Of a DNA stretch of 64,000 nt, positions 47,701 to 62,900 are shown in pieces. Source of the stretch: Anisakis pegreffii (taxonomy: Eukaryota > Nematoda > Chromadorea > Rhabditida > Anisakidae); NCBI GenBank assembly GCA_035041965.1, contig JAPYMA010000143.1, positions 62,001-126,000 on the forward strand. Reading direction: 5' to 3'. The notes under the pieces are model-generated. The model was not told where the DNA came from. It searched no databases and worked only from the letters and a program-made list of their open reading frames with translations. How positions within the stretch are numbered: the first letter of the stretch is position 1; the number at the start of each line of letters is the position of its first letter. The translations under genes were made by a program, and so were the position numbers.

Positions 47701-50700
47701 AGCAAGCAGACTGATGGATGGCTAGCAGCAGATCAGTTACTACTGCTTATTTATGCGAACATCCAGTAAATGTGCGATATGCTGCTTCCGGTTGTACCCA
47801 AGCAAACGCATCGATAGCACACCTTTTGACTCAGTGATGATGATTTGTAACTCGGAACATTTGTTCCATTTGCATTCCAACAGTGAGTTTTTCACTCGAT
47901 TTCCGGTTCGATATGAACGCTGGCCATTATCGTTGCGTTGTAATGTGGGTGAGCAATGTTGAAACATTTAATAAATGTTTTTGTAAAGGTCGTTGGATCA
48001 GTTGAGTGCTGATTGATGTGTCTAGAAGATCACTGCTTCATTGCTAAAAAGCGCTGAGCCTCTGTGGGCGCTCGTTTTTGTTTTAGTGCATGGAACTTTG
48101 AGAAATTCCTACTTAAGGAGCAATTCCGGTGGATTCCACTGGATTATGAATACGGAAATATTTCTGTCTTCGTGATGACTGATTATTTTTTAAATTGATA
48201 TTGTCTTATTTATCATCAATACTGTTATTATTAGTAGCGTTATGGTTACGATCATTGTTATCAGTGCTGTTACCATGATTATTGTTATTGTATTATTATC
48301 AATCATGTATCTGTTGTTTGTATCCATAACTTATGCAAAATCATCGTGTAATTGAAGGTGTCGAATAATTCTCTGATAACGGATATCTTTTCAGACTAGT
48401 GGATCACTCCGGATTGAATATACAAGAGCCAGCAGAACTCTATCTGATGGTCACGTTGCAGGGTTGTGGTCGAATGGGATCAAAGAAGCTGAAGTTCACA
48501 AGCAATGCGAAAGTGAGTGAATTCATTGTTTCAAAACCGAATTTTCATGCAGTTCCCATCATCATAATATGAGCGTAATGCACCAACTCAATTCCATGTT
48601 TATTTGATAGATGATCTTTCCTTTTTTTAAATGAAGTCTTTTATTATTAAACTCACCAACATCGATACCCTGGAAAGTTCATCGTCCTTGTGGTTGTCGA
48701 TCAACGAAATGAGGTTTATTGTCACTCGTATGGCAAATGAAATGAGCAAATGTGGTCACATTCTAGCGTAAAACAGACAACTGTAACTCAGCAATATTGC
48801 TGTCAGTTTGGAAATGATTTGGAGCGTACTCGTCAAATTTTATTGATGCGAGATCCCAGGATAACGTCTCGGCTATGAAATGCTTGAGTCGAGCCGTTGG
48901 TAATCATCAAAAAATCCACTATGCTATAGTTTCTAACTGAATCAATGAAACCACTCCACTTTTGAGTTGGTTCAGGCGGAATTCTGGCCACAGACGATGG
49001 AAAGTTTTCCGGTACTCTTTCTGTTCGGATTCAGATGCTCTCAGATGCTTTTACGACATCCTAGAATCGCTCTTAAAACTTTGCATATTGCAATCGCAAT
49101 CTCGATTTCATTTTCTCATTCACTCTCGTCTCTTAACGTGTGAACAGTGCTCGAAATACTCTCATTACTTTCATCATTGAAAACATACACTTCAATATAT
49201 TTTCTCGTTCTTCTCATCGTATTGCCGTCAACAGCTAAAATCAAATTCTCATTCTATCGCACGTCGTTTACTCAAACATTTAATCAATAGAGCACTTGAT
49301 CAATTAAATAGTTGCTGCTGGAAATTTTCGAATTTTTAATTAATCTTGCATTCATTCGAGTGCATTCTTATGCAGATGGGTTCATGTTTATACATTTGAA
49401 GAAGCTGCATATTCCTTGCATCATTCCTAAAACAATGATTTCTTCATCGAATAAATCTCTTCGTATTTTATCAAAACTGACAAAAATTCAATTTTTCTCG
49501 TTCTTCTCCCAAAAAAGAGGAGGAAATGAAAGAACAGAATTCCAATGTGAATTCTACACCCACGAACTTATCACTCAGCACCACACATCAAGTATGTGCC
49601 TCTATCCTTTCAACCAATTTGCCACTAATTTCTTCGATCAAAAAAAGAAATATTTTCGTTTTACATTCAGCGAGAAGCATTCGTAATTTCCATCAAGTTT
49701 TTTCATTGAAAAAACTGTTTTTGTATTCCGTTCCAAAACTGCGCGAAAGAATGGAATGCAAAATTGAGTGCAGTTAGAGTGCTTAACTGAAAATATGGCA
49801 TGTTGTATTTTTAGCGTCTGTCTTCCTTATGTTATACTTTCTTGCTTTCTTAAGAATTTCTGAAATTCATCACTGTTTTCTTTTTCCAACCGCCCATACA
49901 ACAGTTCAAACATATATTACGTTATGTTAATTTGAATGAGTGTATGCACCCAGTCGAATCAGCGATGTGCAGCAATAATAATATTAATACTAATGATAAC
50001 AACACCAAAAATAGCCGTACTATAACCAGTTTTGCTGGTAATCAAGTGGAATTCCGCTGAAGGTGATGACGGAAAATGACGTTGAGATTCACCGATGGCA
50101 ATAAGCAGCGCTCGATGCTGAGTCAATAAGTGGGCGCTGCTATTTGAACAGCAAATATTGCCCTTCTCTAGGAATTGTTCCACTGCAATAATTTCATTCG
50201 AAATCTAAACAGTCAGTGCCATCCAATACGTGGGTCAAGGTTTACTCACATAGCGAATCTCTGTTATGATTTGCTAATATGAAGACTAGTGTTCATATAA
50301 TGATCACACAATATCTCTTTTGAAGCATTTTTTAGCAGTTATCGGAAAAAATGGGAAGAAAAACATTATTCACGTAAAGACAAACATTTTGTACCATTCT
50401 ACTTCTTGTTATTATCGCACTTCAAGGTACGCGATCAGAATGACGAGGATGATGTTTTTTTTATTTATATAAAGGCGAAAACATGTATAGCATAGAATAT
50501 TACGACAGGAAGATAGCGAACGAGTCTCGCAAGACTCTTGCGATTCTTCAGACGTAGCACACTCTCTATCCATCATCTTTCTGAAACTGCAGGTTCCAGA
50601 CTCTCTAGACTTTGATATTGTTGAATCGTGAAACTCTTCAGATTTGTGGTTTTCCTTTCTTAGGTATCGATCTTGAAATCAATCAACTTGTTATGAAGGA

Positions 50701-53700
50701 ACATGAGTGTGAAGTGAAAAGAGCAGATTTTTCGTCATTCCATTCCATACAATTGTATCTCTCCATTTCCGAATAGATCTCCCTCTCCACCAACCCAACA
50801 AAATTGATTTGTGCTCAAATCAAATTAAATTGTTCAATGATTTTTTACCAACTCAAAGTCGGCGGAAAACACAATTGGAATTCGAAAAATGTGAGTAAAT
50901 AATCGAATTTACGAGTAACTACTCATCAAGTTATTAACTGAACAATTTCATTTCCTCGTTTTACAATTTGCAATTGTTTTTTTTCCGCTGAATGAACGTT
51001 TCACTTAACTGTAATAATTCGTAACCATTGTGAAACAATGTGGCTGAAAAAATCATGCGTAAACAACACAAACAACATTCGTTCGATCATTCAGTTATAA
51101 GTGTTCGTCAATTCAACAACATAATCATTTTTTTGTTCAGTTCAGTTCAATTCATTTAAATTCCGCAATTCATGTTGTGTCTCAAGAGTGTTTACGAGTG
51201 GAGAACAAAAAAAGAAACGCAATGCAATGAAATGAACTTGGGAGTGTGGATTGTATGGTGGGAGTGAGATATTTGAAAGGAAAAATGTTATTCACTAGAA
51301 TTCCAGCCAAGCAACAGTGCGGCATTTAATTGTTTGTCACATAAGTTCCTTTGCTTCACACACATTCCAAAACAAATAACTTGTTTTTTTTTGCGGTGAG
51401 ACAAGAATAACTTGTCACGAATGTGTTGTTGAATGATGATGGAATGCGTCGTGGCTGTTCACATCAGTTGTAGAATTTGAGTCGGCAAGTAATTTCGGTT
51501 GAAAATTTGGTTCGTCCCGTCTTGCAAGATTTTTGACATGTTTGTGGATTTGTGAATGTTTTGAGTTGACTCTTTCTGTGATGATGAACGGAACGAAACC
51601 TCTGGCAGTGTCAAATTGTTGAGATCATTGGTGGCATTGCGATGCGATCATCAAATCAAATGAGCAGTATCGGATCGATTGCGATTCAAAAGTCAATTGC
51701 GATTTTCGATGTCAACTGGATCAGTACTGTATCTAATTAAGCAACAACTGTTGAATAATTAAGAGGAGAGCAAAGCGTTCAGGGCGCCGCTTATTTTTCA
51801 TGTTTTCGGCGTTTTACCTTTCAAAAATTGTTATTTAACGTGTTTTCGCACATCCGATTCGCAATAAATTCTTTCATCTCTTCCGCAGTTCGTAGTGAAT
51901 ATGACTTCGAATGTAAATATTCCAACAAAACAGAAAAAGAATCATTTTTATCATTCCAGAGGAAAATTTTGACTAATCGTAAGATTCCTTTCCCTCATAA
52001 ACATTTTTATATTAAGTTGGGTATACTAAGAAATCGTGTTACGTGACTTCGAGTTTTTGAGTGTCGGATCAATGAGGAGAATTTTAGCTTGCACGATGAT
52101 GCATTCTCGAAATATGATCTGCTACAAGTTTTGCTCCAGTTTTTGTTCACTTAGCAGAGCGCTATATAAGACCGGCAAGAGGCAAGATGGCAAGACGATT
52201 CGGTCAGTCCGCATTTGAGTTCATAAATTCTTCCATTCCTTATAGCTGAACAAACGGCATTGTAGTGTGACTGACCCTCTTTTGCCACTTTATTCATCGA
52301 GAAACAGAGAATGAAAATGAGAAATACGATGAGAAACGAGAGCAATATTGAATGTGAGCGCATCGTAGTGCATAAAATTCCATAGTTCAGAATACTGCAA
52401 ATCCAAGCGAATCTTATTTCCTCGATTCTCATTATTTATTATCAGAGGAAGTAATAAATTCACTCACCTCAGGCCCAGTTCGGATCTATGGGGATGATCT
52501 CTTAAGCTAATGCGTGCATTTATCTAGGAATTCGCATCGGAATTTTTCACGTTTCACTCATTTTTGCATTAGCAGCACCAACAATAATTTGCATCATTCA
52601 CTCCTTTCTCACTATCCGCTTTTCAAAGGCGATCGTTAAAATTGCAAACTCTTTTTTTTGCGTTTGCACTAAATGAAATGAGATAATGATCGCCGTCGTG
52701 TATCGGACGACAGATTAATCCATTTGTGTTTGCCTATTTGATTTTCTTCCATTTACCACATCAATCTCTCTTCATCATGAATTTTCCAACTTCCGGTTCT
52801 CTGCTGTTGATAATTATGACTGACTGACTGCACTGAACCAACCGTATTTCCTTATTATCAAATCGATGCCTCGTTTTGGTACAAATTATTCTTTTCCTTG
52901 CAGCAAGTTGTTTTTTCTATGTTTGATGATTCTAACAATGGGACACTACGGAAAACACGTCCTTGCATCCGCCAATCTTCTTCTAAATTCTTAGACGTTT
53001 TTTTTCGGTGTTTCGTATTTCGTTTTCTTTTTTTTTCGCCAATTTCGAGCTTCTGCGTTCATTCATCCCACGTCTTCCTGTTGCGTTCAGTTGAGTCGAT
53101 TGAACTGAACTGGTTGGTTTTATGTTGTTGTTGTACTCGAAATTCCATTCTGTCATATTAATTTTTATCCTCCCAATCCATTCGTTTCGCATTTTTCGCC
53201 TTATTCCAAAAAAAAGCAGCAAACTCCAGTGAAAAAAAAAGCTCAATAAATAAGTGCTTATTAATATTCCAATCGTGCTGCTCATCCACTTCGAAATATG
53301 CGCAAATGACGATAGCCATTCAAAACATCATCAATCGTGTATTATTTAAACATTACTCGTTCTTGTAACCATACTTCTGATTTCATCTTATACACACTTC
53401 AGTCGGACATTTCTGAATGAAATACATTTGTTCGATTTGTTATACGTCTTTGCAAAACCTCTTATTCAGTTGCTCATTTCCTCATTCACATTGAGTTTTC
53501 CCTTATCACTTTTTTTTCACTTTACAACTGAACCATCCGGAAGATTAGTTGTAATGAACACTGATGTGCGTATGGATGGATTCACCTTGATTTGGGTTCA
53601 AATTCCATAGGTTACTCGTCCCTTTTGCGCAATTTCATCTCGATGGTTTATTGAGCGTTAAACACGGAAGTTACATTCCTTATACATGGACAAACGGCAT

Positions 53701-56700
53701 TGCAGTGTGACTGACAGCATTTCAATCTCTTTTGCCATTTCATTCATCGAGAAACAGAGAATGAAAATGATAAAAACGATGAGAAACGAGAGGAATATCG
53801 AATGAGAGGGCATCACATACCATAAAATTCCATAGTTTAGAATACCGCAAATCTTGGCGAATGTTATTTCGTCGATTCGAATCATTTGTTATCAGAAGAA
53901 TTCAATATCGGACGAATATAATGATGATTGCAACAAATTGATACTGCTGCGAATAGTAGTTGTAAGCAGTGATAATAGCAGCAACTCCAGTAGAATGAAT
54001 AATATTTTAGGAGAGTGGAGAACCGCTGATAATGGAATGCGATCGGCTGATGGATGATGGGAACTCGCAAGATGACCAGTGTCATCTGCAACAGCACCAG
54101 CCACAAGTGCACAATAAACGTGAACGTCCACAAATTCGATTGTCTTTGTGGCATGATTTAACGGGTGGTTTCAAGAGTGTTTTTCACGGCGAAGTGAAGA
54201 TTTTGTTGAACGACGTAACGATGAAACCCGAAGGAGAACATTCTGGTCCGCAATGGTTTGTTTTTATAAATTGTTCGCGAAATTCTGCCACTTTTTTTCA
54301 ATTGCTTTTTTGATGGTCAGTGATTATAATTCTGATAAATCTGGTCAAGCTGGCTCTTTGATCTGGCTTTGTGGATACATCGGATCTCGGCTATTCATTT
54401 ATCTATCATAGAGGATTATTTCTATCTTGTCACTTTTATTGTCATTTCACTGATTTTGTATAATCCCATCGTTCATCTATTCCATCTGCACATAGAACAA
54501 GCAGTGATGATTTCAAGTTGCGAAGTTAGTTTCAGTTGAAATCGCTCACCGGTCTTGAGTGGCGTTTTAAATCTGAATTCACAATTATCCTTTGCTGACT
54601 TGTCAACAGGAGACGTGTTCAGCGAATATTCCCACATTGCGCAGATCAGTTTCTGCATATGCAGATCAATAATGCTCTCTCCAAATGATTTCGATTCATG
54701 AGAATTTCGAAGCGAGCGTTGTTGAGCTTCTTCAACTAGAAAATCAAATTTTTACATTCGTTCATTCCTTCATTCATGTTATATCACAGCAATGAACAGC
54801 ACTGCATTCCACGCGAATCACTTTGAGGGATTTCAGTGAAATTTTATATGATAATTTAGCACACACAAACGCAGACGCACATTCTTCATGCAATTTTTGT
54901 TACAGCCTGCACTTACATTCCATCAACTGATAGAGGTATTTATATTGCTGTTCGTATATATCTATTACAACTTATCGCCAATAACTATCAAGCACCATTC
55001 TCATATTATCATATCAACTTCAATGGTATAGATTCAGTCATGTGATGATATGCGGATGTTTGCGTGGATGTTTGTTCGTGTTTGTGTGCTATGCTGCGGT
55101 TATCACACATTTTCTTATTTTTAAGTAACTAAGCCAGAGATCATGCCATTCCATTTTACAGCGAATAATTTGTTTTCGGCATATTATAGTAGATGATAGA
55201 ACTGCGACAATGAAGTACAGAAATGTGCTCACGGAAATGGCATGTCTTGTTTTGCGAAGAAATTTGTGGAATTCATTGCAAATAGAGACTAAATGAATTG
55301 CTTTCGTGTTCAGTGAGCAACGGGTACATGTTTTGACGAATATTCTCCAGTGAAAATTGTAAGTTTCGAATAAATTTCGGTCCAAGCTTGAAACTGTCCT
55401 AGAGACATTCCTAGTCAAAAGTAGAAGTTTATTGTTGCACTGATAAGGTGATCAGGTCAACGGTGTTGATCTCTCTGTTTATCGTTATAGCAGCGCAATG
55501 ATGCGCTTTTTCCACAGTGCGTTTCATCCACAGTGCGTTCGTGGTGAAACAGAGAATGAGAGGACGTAGGAGTGTGCGAATTGAAAGTAATATTGAGCGA
55601 GAGCGACAGCTAATAAACAATATATCACATAATTGGTTTGGGATAGCATAATTAATTTGGAATCTTGTTTCTTCGATCTTAATCGTTTGGTCAGCAAACA
55701 ATTTCAAAAAAAAAAACAAGAAATTAGACGTTTCAACAGTTGAACGGAAATGAGCTCATCAGGAGATTATTGGTAGAATGCTGATTGTAGAGTGTGCGAG
55801 CAGCGAAAGATGGAAAATGCTGCAATGTTAGGTAATTTTTGAGTGATCATTGAGATTAGCTTTTAACTTTCCTAGAACTAACCCTTTCTTGGTTTGAATG
55901 TTCAAATGATAGGTCCGACGATCAGTTGATGACTAATTTGTTTGTTTTTCTTGATCGTTTACTAATTTTAGGGTGTCTTCTAACGAAGGTAATAAGTAAC
56001 TGACGGAACGTCGCTTGACAAACGCTTCGAGATGATTTTAAAATTATTTGATTAATGTCACTACATGCATCCATCTGTCTGTTAAAAATTTTCCAGTGAT
56101 ATCATCAGGTTCCTGTGATTTTTGTTGCATTTGAAAGGAACGAGGCAGTGTGCAAAGTTGGGAGCAATGATGATTCTATTTATATGAAAATTTATTACTT
56201 CCCTGATGGGAAGGAATAAATCATGCAAGAGTATTATTTATGTGTTTGTTCCGAATGAATTATCAATTGAGGATGACTTGTTTGGGGTGTTGCCGTATCT
56301 ATGGATAAGTTAGTTTATAACCAGCTGGATTGGAATGAATCAAAAATTAGTGAAATGCAAAAATGGAATGCAAAAATGAAATATTGCGGTTGAACGGAAG
56401 AGACGGAGAGCGGAACCACTCATGCAGATAGACATCAAACGGTGTAAGTTTAGTGAATGATTATTATCATAGTGATATCATAGTCATGATGATATCATCC
56501 TATCATATCGTCACTATTTTTATGATTATCGTATCACCGCCACCAGTTTGAGGAGAGACGAGAAAGGAATGATTCAGTGCTGTATGATATCATAGTGTCA
56601 GTTCCATGATTGCAAGATATTCTAATGATTTGTGGCAGACAACTGGCGATAGCTAGATTCTCATGGATTTGCAAATATCTATCGAGATATGGGATTACAA

Positions 56701-56936
56701 AAGCAGTCAGAACAAAGTGTGAAAGGTAATCAAGAAAATGAGTTAATTGATGGTTGTTGGAGAAGATTTAAAAATCAGACAGGGAAATCAATTGAACAAA
56801 TGTGGAAATAAATTATGGAAGGAATTCTTTAAGTGGGTTATTTTTGTTTGGTTGATATGAATGGCAGAGTCAGAGGATGAGATGAGAAGCAAATTAAAAG
56901 CAATCAGCGACGGTATTAATAGCAATAATAATAGTG

Positions 56937-56967
<31 letters not shown>

Positions 56968-59900
56968 TGATGATAATAATAAGACGTAAGACATTGACGA
57001 GTAAATATTTCATTGATAAAAACACGTCGTCACTTGCCCACTCCCTCGAGCAAAAAACTCGTTTAGACATAGGACCACCCGGTGGCATTCTGTTTGCCTG
57101 CCTTCTGTTTTTTCACTTCTCCTCCAAGAATGCTCGTTGTATTTTTGATCGATCTAACCTCTAACGATCATGATTTGATGTGATCATGAACGTTCTCATA
57201 TTACCATCATCATTAGTTTGTCATTATCATCAGTTTATCATCGTTATCTCTCGTTTTTCGGAAGTGAGTTCACATGCATTCCGTTTCATCACATGTAACA
57301 GTTCCAGCAGCAGGCCGTTTTATTCATCGTTCACGAAATTTCTTTGATTTCTTCGACGAACACTAACCAACAATTTTATCGCCACTTCACTCATGATCAA
57401 TTAGTTAGACAGTTAATAAAATTAACTTCTGATAACTGGTTACTCTGACAGTTATATCTCTGGTTGATTGTTTTTGTGTTTGTCTCAGCCAGCCAATAGA
57501 GAAGTCAGGAGAAAACAACAGAGAAACAGAATTTTAATGAAGTAAATTATTTCGATTCTAGTCAATGTTCATGATTACGTTGTGATTGCTTAGTCCCGGT
57601 GAGTAATTGTGTCTGTGGTGTTGTCTTATCAATGCTAGGATCCTGATTTGCGCTGTGCATATTCGCGTTATTTGATTGTGATCGTTAATGATTTATTCTG
57701 ATACTGCATTATCGCTACTTCCTTCAGAGCATCTCATTCATAAAGCTGATCTGAGCATCTGAGTATTCACTGATTTCGATCGGTTGAAACGTTTGATTGA
57801 CAAAAACGCTTTGTGATCTGGCAAAAACGCCTAGTGATCGTTTATTCGGTTACTATCTATCTCGCTATTTTACTGACAATTGGAGAGTATTCTTATTGGA
57901 AGTCTAATGCGATATTTGGTATTTGTCTGAATCGATATTTTATCGTGCAATCGTTGAACTGTTGACGACAACACAAAATGCTACAACGAGGTGCAGCAGC
58001 ACCGCAGAAACGTTTCGTGCATCGTCTCTCCTCACAATATCGAGCCAACAGTGGCTCGAGCTCACTAAGAGCATCGTTCCGGCCCTCCTCTTCCTCTAGT
58101 CCCAGCTCATCGATTATATTCCGCTCGGTGCGTAGACCGGCTCGAAATCGTCGCATTACGCATTGTTCACGTTCCTCGTCAGCACCACTAATGAGGTTCG
58201 GTTTGTCATTCAGTTAGTTACCTGTGTGGAACTTATTGTGGTCGATTCAGATTGTGTCGAGAAGGTCATCTTCGAGTAGAATTTTTTTTGCGTGAATATT
58301 TGTTTACTGTTAAGTCTCAACTTTTTTTTCTTTCTAGTTCCGCAAACCACTCGAAATTTAATGTTTTATTCGCCAATCAGTTCATTTCAAATTTACTTCT
58401 AACGTTTCTCTCACTGTCGGTATCCGACGGATAAATAAATACACGAAAATATTTCTGTTCTTCACCTGATCTGTTAAGTACTGTGACATTTTATGCTTGC
58501 TCATGTGGACTATATTTTTCGTAGCTCTCAGAATTGAATGAAGTTCACATAATATGATGTTATCACATAAGAACGAATATGCCATCCTTATTTTGTACTG
58601 TTACTTGTTATATCATGAATAATGATTCATATTTTGCGTGGTCACTCTTACCAGTATCATCCAACGCGAAATGGATTCGAGTCTCGCTCGCGTGGGCAAG
58701 TTTTCTCCCAAATCAAGTGATGCACCATTGACATCAAGTGATGCATCATAAAAATTCCTTTTATGTGATAATAAATTTCTCATATATTCAATCAAAAAGT
58801 AGTAGTGGAATAATGAATGTGAATTGAATGAATGAATTCCCATGAGAGGGGAATAATTTCGGATGAGTTATGTGGCGTATGTGGGTGGTGGTAAATGCTG
58901 GATGTTTACTGGTGCCTTTCGAAGAATTATTGTGACACATCTTTAGCCGTGCATTCAAACGTTGCATTATTCAGTTCAATCAAATTCAGATTCATCTTCA
59001 ATTGAGCATCTACGCAGATTTGATTACTTATTCTCATGAATGATGCCTACGATGTGGGGTGTGTATGTGCGATTTCTATATATATATTGTGCAGCCAGTT
59101 ACTATGTGCTCATAGCTCCGAACAGAACAGCAATCTGTTTTTGTAAACAGATCTTGAACAGTTTTTCTGCATTTTCTTCCATTTTTTCATAGTATCCTCT
59201 TGAACTATACGTATTAAATCAAGAAAAATTACAACTCTTATAAGTTCTATTCAATCTCAAATTTGATCGATCATCTGGCGGTGTTGTGATCACCGCCACC
59301 ACCACCATCATTCGTATCGTTACTGATGTGAATGTCGTCAGTAATATGATTATCCTAGTTGTTTCCGTAATCAGCATTGAAAACGTATCAACGTCGTTGT
59401 TATTCTTCTTCTTGTTTTCACTGTCATCGTCACCATCACTATCGCCATCAAAACAACATCCCCCGTATTACACTCGCGTCGATTTGATTAGCTGATCGTT
59501 CGTGTCATCAACAGATCGCAATTTTCATGTGATGACGATTTTGGTCAATTGTTTTCTCTTTAAAGCTTATTCATACATGTCATCGTGGAATGATTCTCGT
59601 GGCTTGTAAGTGTAATCATTTTCACCCATACTTAATCTATTGTGTGAATGCCGAGATCGCCCACTCGTGCGTGTTACTTTGTTCAACGATCAGTTAGCAG
59701 TCGGCCAACGTGATTCAATGACAATAGCGTTTTCGTGCATTCACTAACTAATTGAACAAAGCGATACGCAACATGCATTCTTTGCCACCAATCCACCAAA
59801 TCCACATTAAACTCAGCTCACGTTCACAATGCGTATTTCAAATAAATATTTAACAAAAGAACAGAATTTCTTAGGCTTTTTGAAGAGCAATTGAATACGT

Positions 59901-62900
59901 CTTTGGAATATTACCTAGATCAACTGGATTGGCCAGGCTATGAAACGTTTGTAACGTTGCTGGCCACAATGCCCACGTTTCCATGCACATTGTTTTGGCC
60001 TCAATTTTAAGCTTTGGAATATATTCTCATTAATATCTAACTATAAGTTTATGCTTCATTCTTTCATAACGAACTGTATAGATCAGTTAATATTTGATTC
60101 ATAATCCACTCTGGTGATGAACATATGCATATTCTGTCATAATTAGCAATAACATTCTGTTATAGTCTCTCTTCTTATGGTTTTAAAAGTGTTTGATTTG
60201 CATCACATTAACAACAGCAATGAAAGAGTGAATCAAAACGGGATTAGAAAATAATGTTCCTAATTAAATATCGACATAAATGTGTACTTCTTAATTACCG
60301 GAAGGAAGTAATCAGCTTGAATACATGCGATCATTATAAGGAACTAATAGACCTTTTCATGTAATTGTGCAATTTGATTTCTGGTGTTCTCGACTAGGCG
60401 TCGTTCATTGATGAATGAATGTTCTACATAGGAGACCATCGAGCGTTTACTCCTACTGGTTAAGCTACTGCTAAACTGATACAATTACTAGTATATCATG
60501 ACTAGTATAATCCAAAAGTCGACTTGTTTTCGACTATATCCTCTTGAGACTCACGAAACGAGCAAATGAGTGTCGATGGTCAGCTGCTTTCAAGTAATAA
60601 TAAAAAAGCTGAATTCTGGCGATGACTACTTGATAATTGCTTTGTCTATCTGTCAGCTTATTACTGCCTATTCATCGTTACGGATTTGTTGTTGTCTAGA
60701 AATATTTATCCTCTTATGAGATTTTATTGTCTGGAAATACTCATCCTTTTATGGCTTAATTCATTAGATCATATCGATGGAAGGGAAAATATTTTGTAAT
60801 GCGAATTGTTTGAGAACAGTTGGCTCAATTCGCAGTTTTTTGAGGTGATATTAAAAAAGTGAGAATATGGAAGGGAATTAATGAAAATGAATTGGTGGAA
60901 ATGATGTGGCAACATTTTCTAGGTATTATCTGAAACCACGAATGTCATTTGACGAATGCGATGAGAGCGCAAAGAGTGAAAATATCGATCCATCGAAATA
61001 CGGTGAACTGCGATTGAGGCTGTTCTATACGGCCGATCATGTGCTACCGTTGGAGTTATATAAACCTCTGCAAATGAACCTGATCAATTCACTGGGCACA
61101 CAACCCTTCTGTACAACTACAGCCGGTCTCTTAGAATATTTACCTTCGGTTAGTTCGAACTTATTTGAAGATGAAGAGATCCGATATGAATGTTCATGTT
61201 ACAATTGGTTCAGGATGTGATCGGGTCATTTCGAGTGTGGAAACAATATGATCAATTTGATGATTTTATGCGTCAAATTCTTTGTTTAATAGCAAATTCG
61301 ATGATTTATTTATTTATATTAACTTTGAGCATTTATTCACTCGAAATGTTATATGTTGTGCGATTCAGGTCGATTTGGTGTCAATAGCAAGGCCGCTTAT
61401 GAAGATATTTGTTCAAGCGAAATCAATTCGACCACTCTTACGGGTTCTTTGCTCACAAGACATTGTGAAGTGCCAGTGAGTCCTGTCGTTCTAAATTTAT
61501 TTTTGTTATTTTTTCATCGTTTCCTATTCATTTTTGTCGGAATATGTAGAGTATAAATGAAAAACGATTAAGATCTCAACTTGGTAGAAGGAAATGTGTA
61601 ACATGAAGTGGTCTAATAATAATATCGAATGCTTTCAAATTGCTATGCGGATCCCAATTTCAGAGATGTGAACACACTGTTCCGAAGTCAAACGTTGGCC
61701 AGTAAAATCATTTATGAACAAATGAAATTTCTCGGTCATCATTATTTGCGGATCTCGCTGAAGCCTGTGATTGATATGGTACGTGTGAAACTAGCAAAAA
61801 TACCTGCCCCTCTATAAATAAATAAAAATTAAAATAGGTGGCCAAATTTCAACTTCTAAATGCACAATCGGATAGAATCCTCTTCTCGATGAGCTCCAGG
61901 GATCAGGGAATGTAATCTCCGGAACATATCTGAAGCAAGTACACTGAATTTAAATCTGCTTTCAAATGGAACTTTTTAAATGCTTCACTTTGATTGAACT
62001 GGAATTTTTTCCACCTTTCAGAGAATTTTCAATCGACGTTCCTTCTGATCATGTTTCATAAATTTCGCTTAATCGTTTTCCAAAATTTCTTGTTTTTGCT
62101 TTTTTAAACTGCATTTGCTGCAGCAGAGCTTAGTGTGGAACATTACTGACTATGAGTTAAAATGTGTTGTATTCAACGAACAACCAACCGGAAGTGTCGT
62201 GTTACTTTGTTCGTTGAGGAGGTGACAGGCAGAGAAAACATTTGAAAATGACAAATTCCACAAAATATCGTGGAGTTGAATGGTTCATTGCTGAATTGCT
62301 CAATGAAATGCAAAGTTCTTTAAACACTTAACAGTTCAATTGCTAGTAAATGCGTGCGAACGAAAAAACAAGAGAGTAAGTGCGAGTTGAGGAGAAATTC
62401 AATAAGAAATTAAGAAAGTACTGAATGATTTGTCAACTGGATGCGTCTCAAAACGAGACCAACTAATTTTCATCAACTATTTCCGGGTATATATCTTGAC
62501 TTTTCATCCATTTCAGATTTATAACGAACGAAAATGCTGTGAAGTGGATCCGTCCAAATTGAAACATGGTGATAACCTTGACTCGAATAAGGTAATACTG
62601 TTCGGTTCTTGGAGTCTTTGTATTCAGACGCTGTTTTCCTTTAAACAGCAGATGCCTATCCAATTCATCACAATTTGTTGGAACTCATCGATCATCTAAT
62701 CGCCCTCGCCAAAGACGTGCATCTTTCACTGTTGTGGCAAATTTTGTTGATGAACGAATTCCCCAATAGTGCATCGTTAGAGGCGCGCATTTCTTATGAC
62801 GACAACGATTGCAGTTACATAAATTTCAGTTGAATTTGACTGTTTACGGTGAGTTGGCATTCTCGCACGTAGTCGATTCGAACTATCGATGTCCAACACC

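Noticed and set aside
49312..49686. 124-codon open frame in RasGAP intron 4
   Set aside because: Phe/Ser/Lys-rich low-complexity translation with no motif; it overlaps another open frame of equal quality.
57893..58156. - strand frame with acidic stretch (DELGLEEEEG) opposite the Ser/Arg-rich exon
   Set aside because: The + strand has the better start context and a phase-compatible donor; kept only as an alternative.
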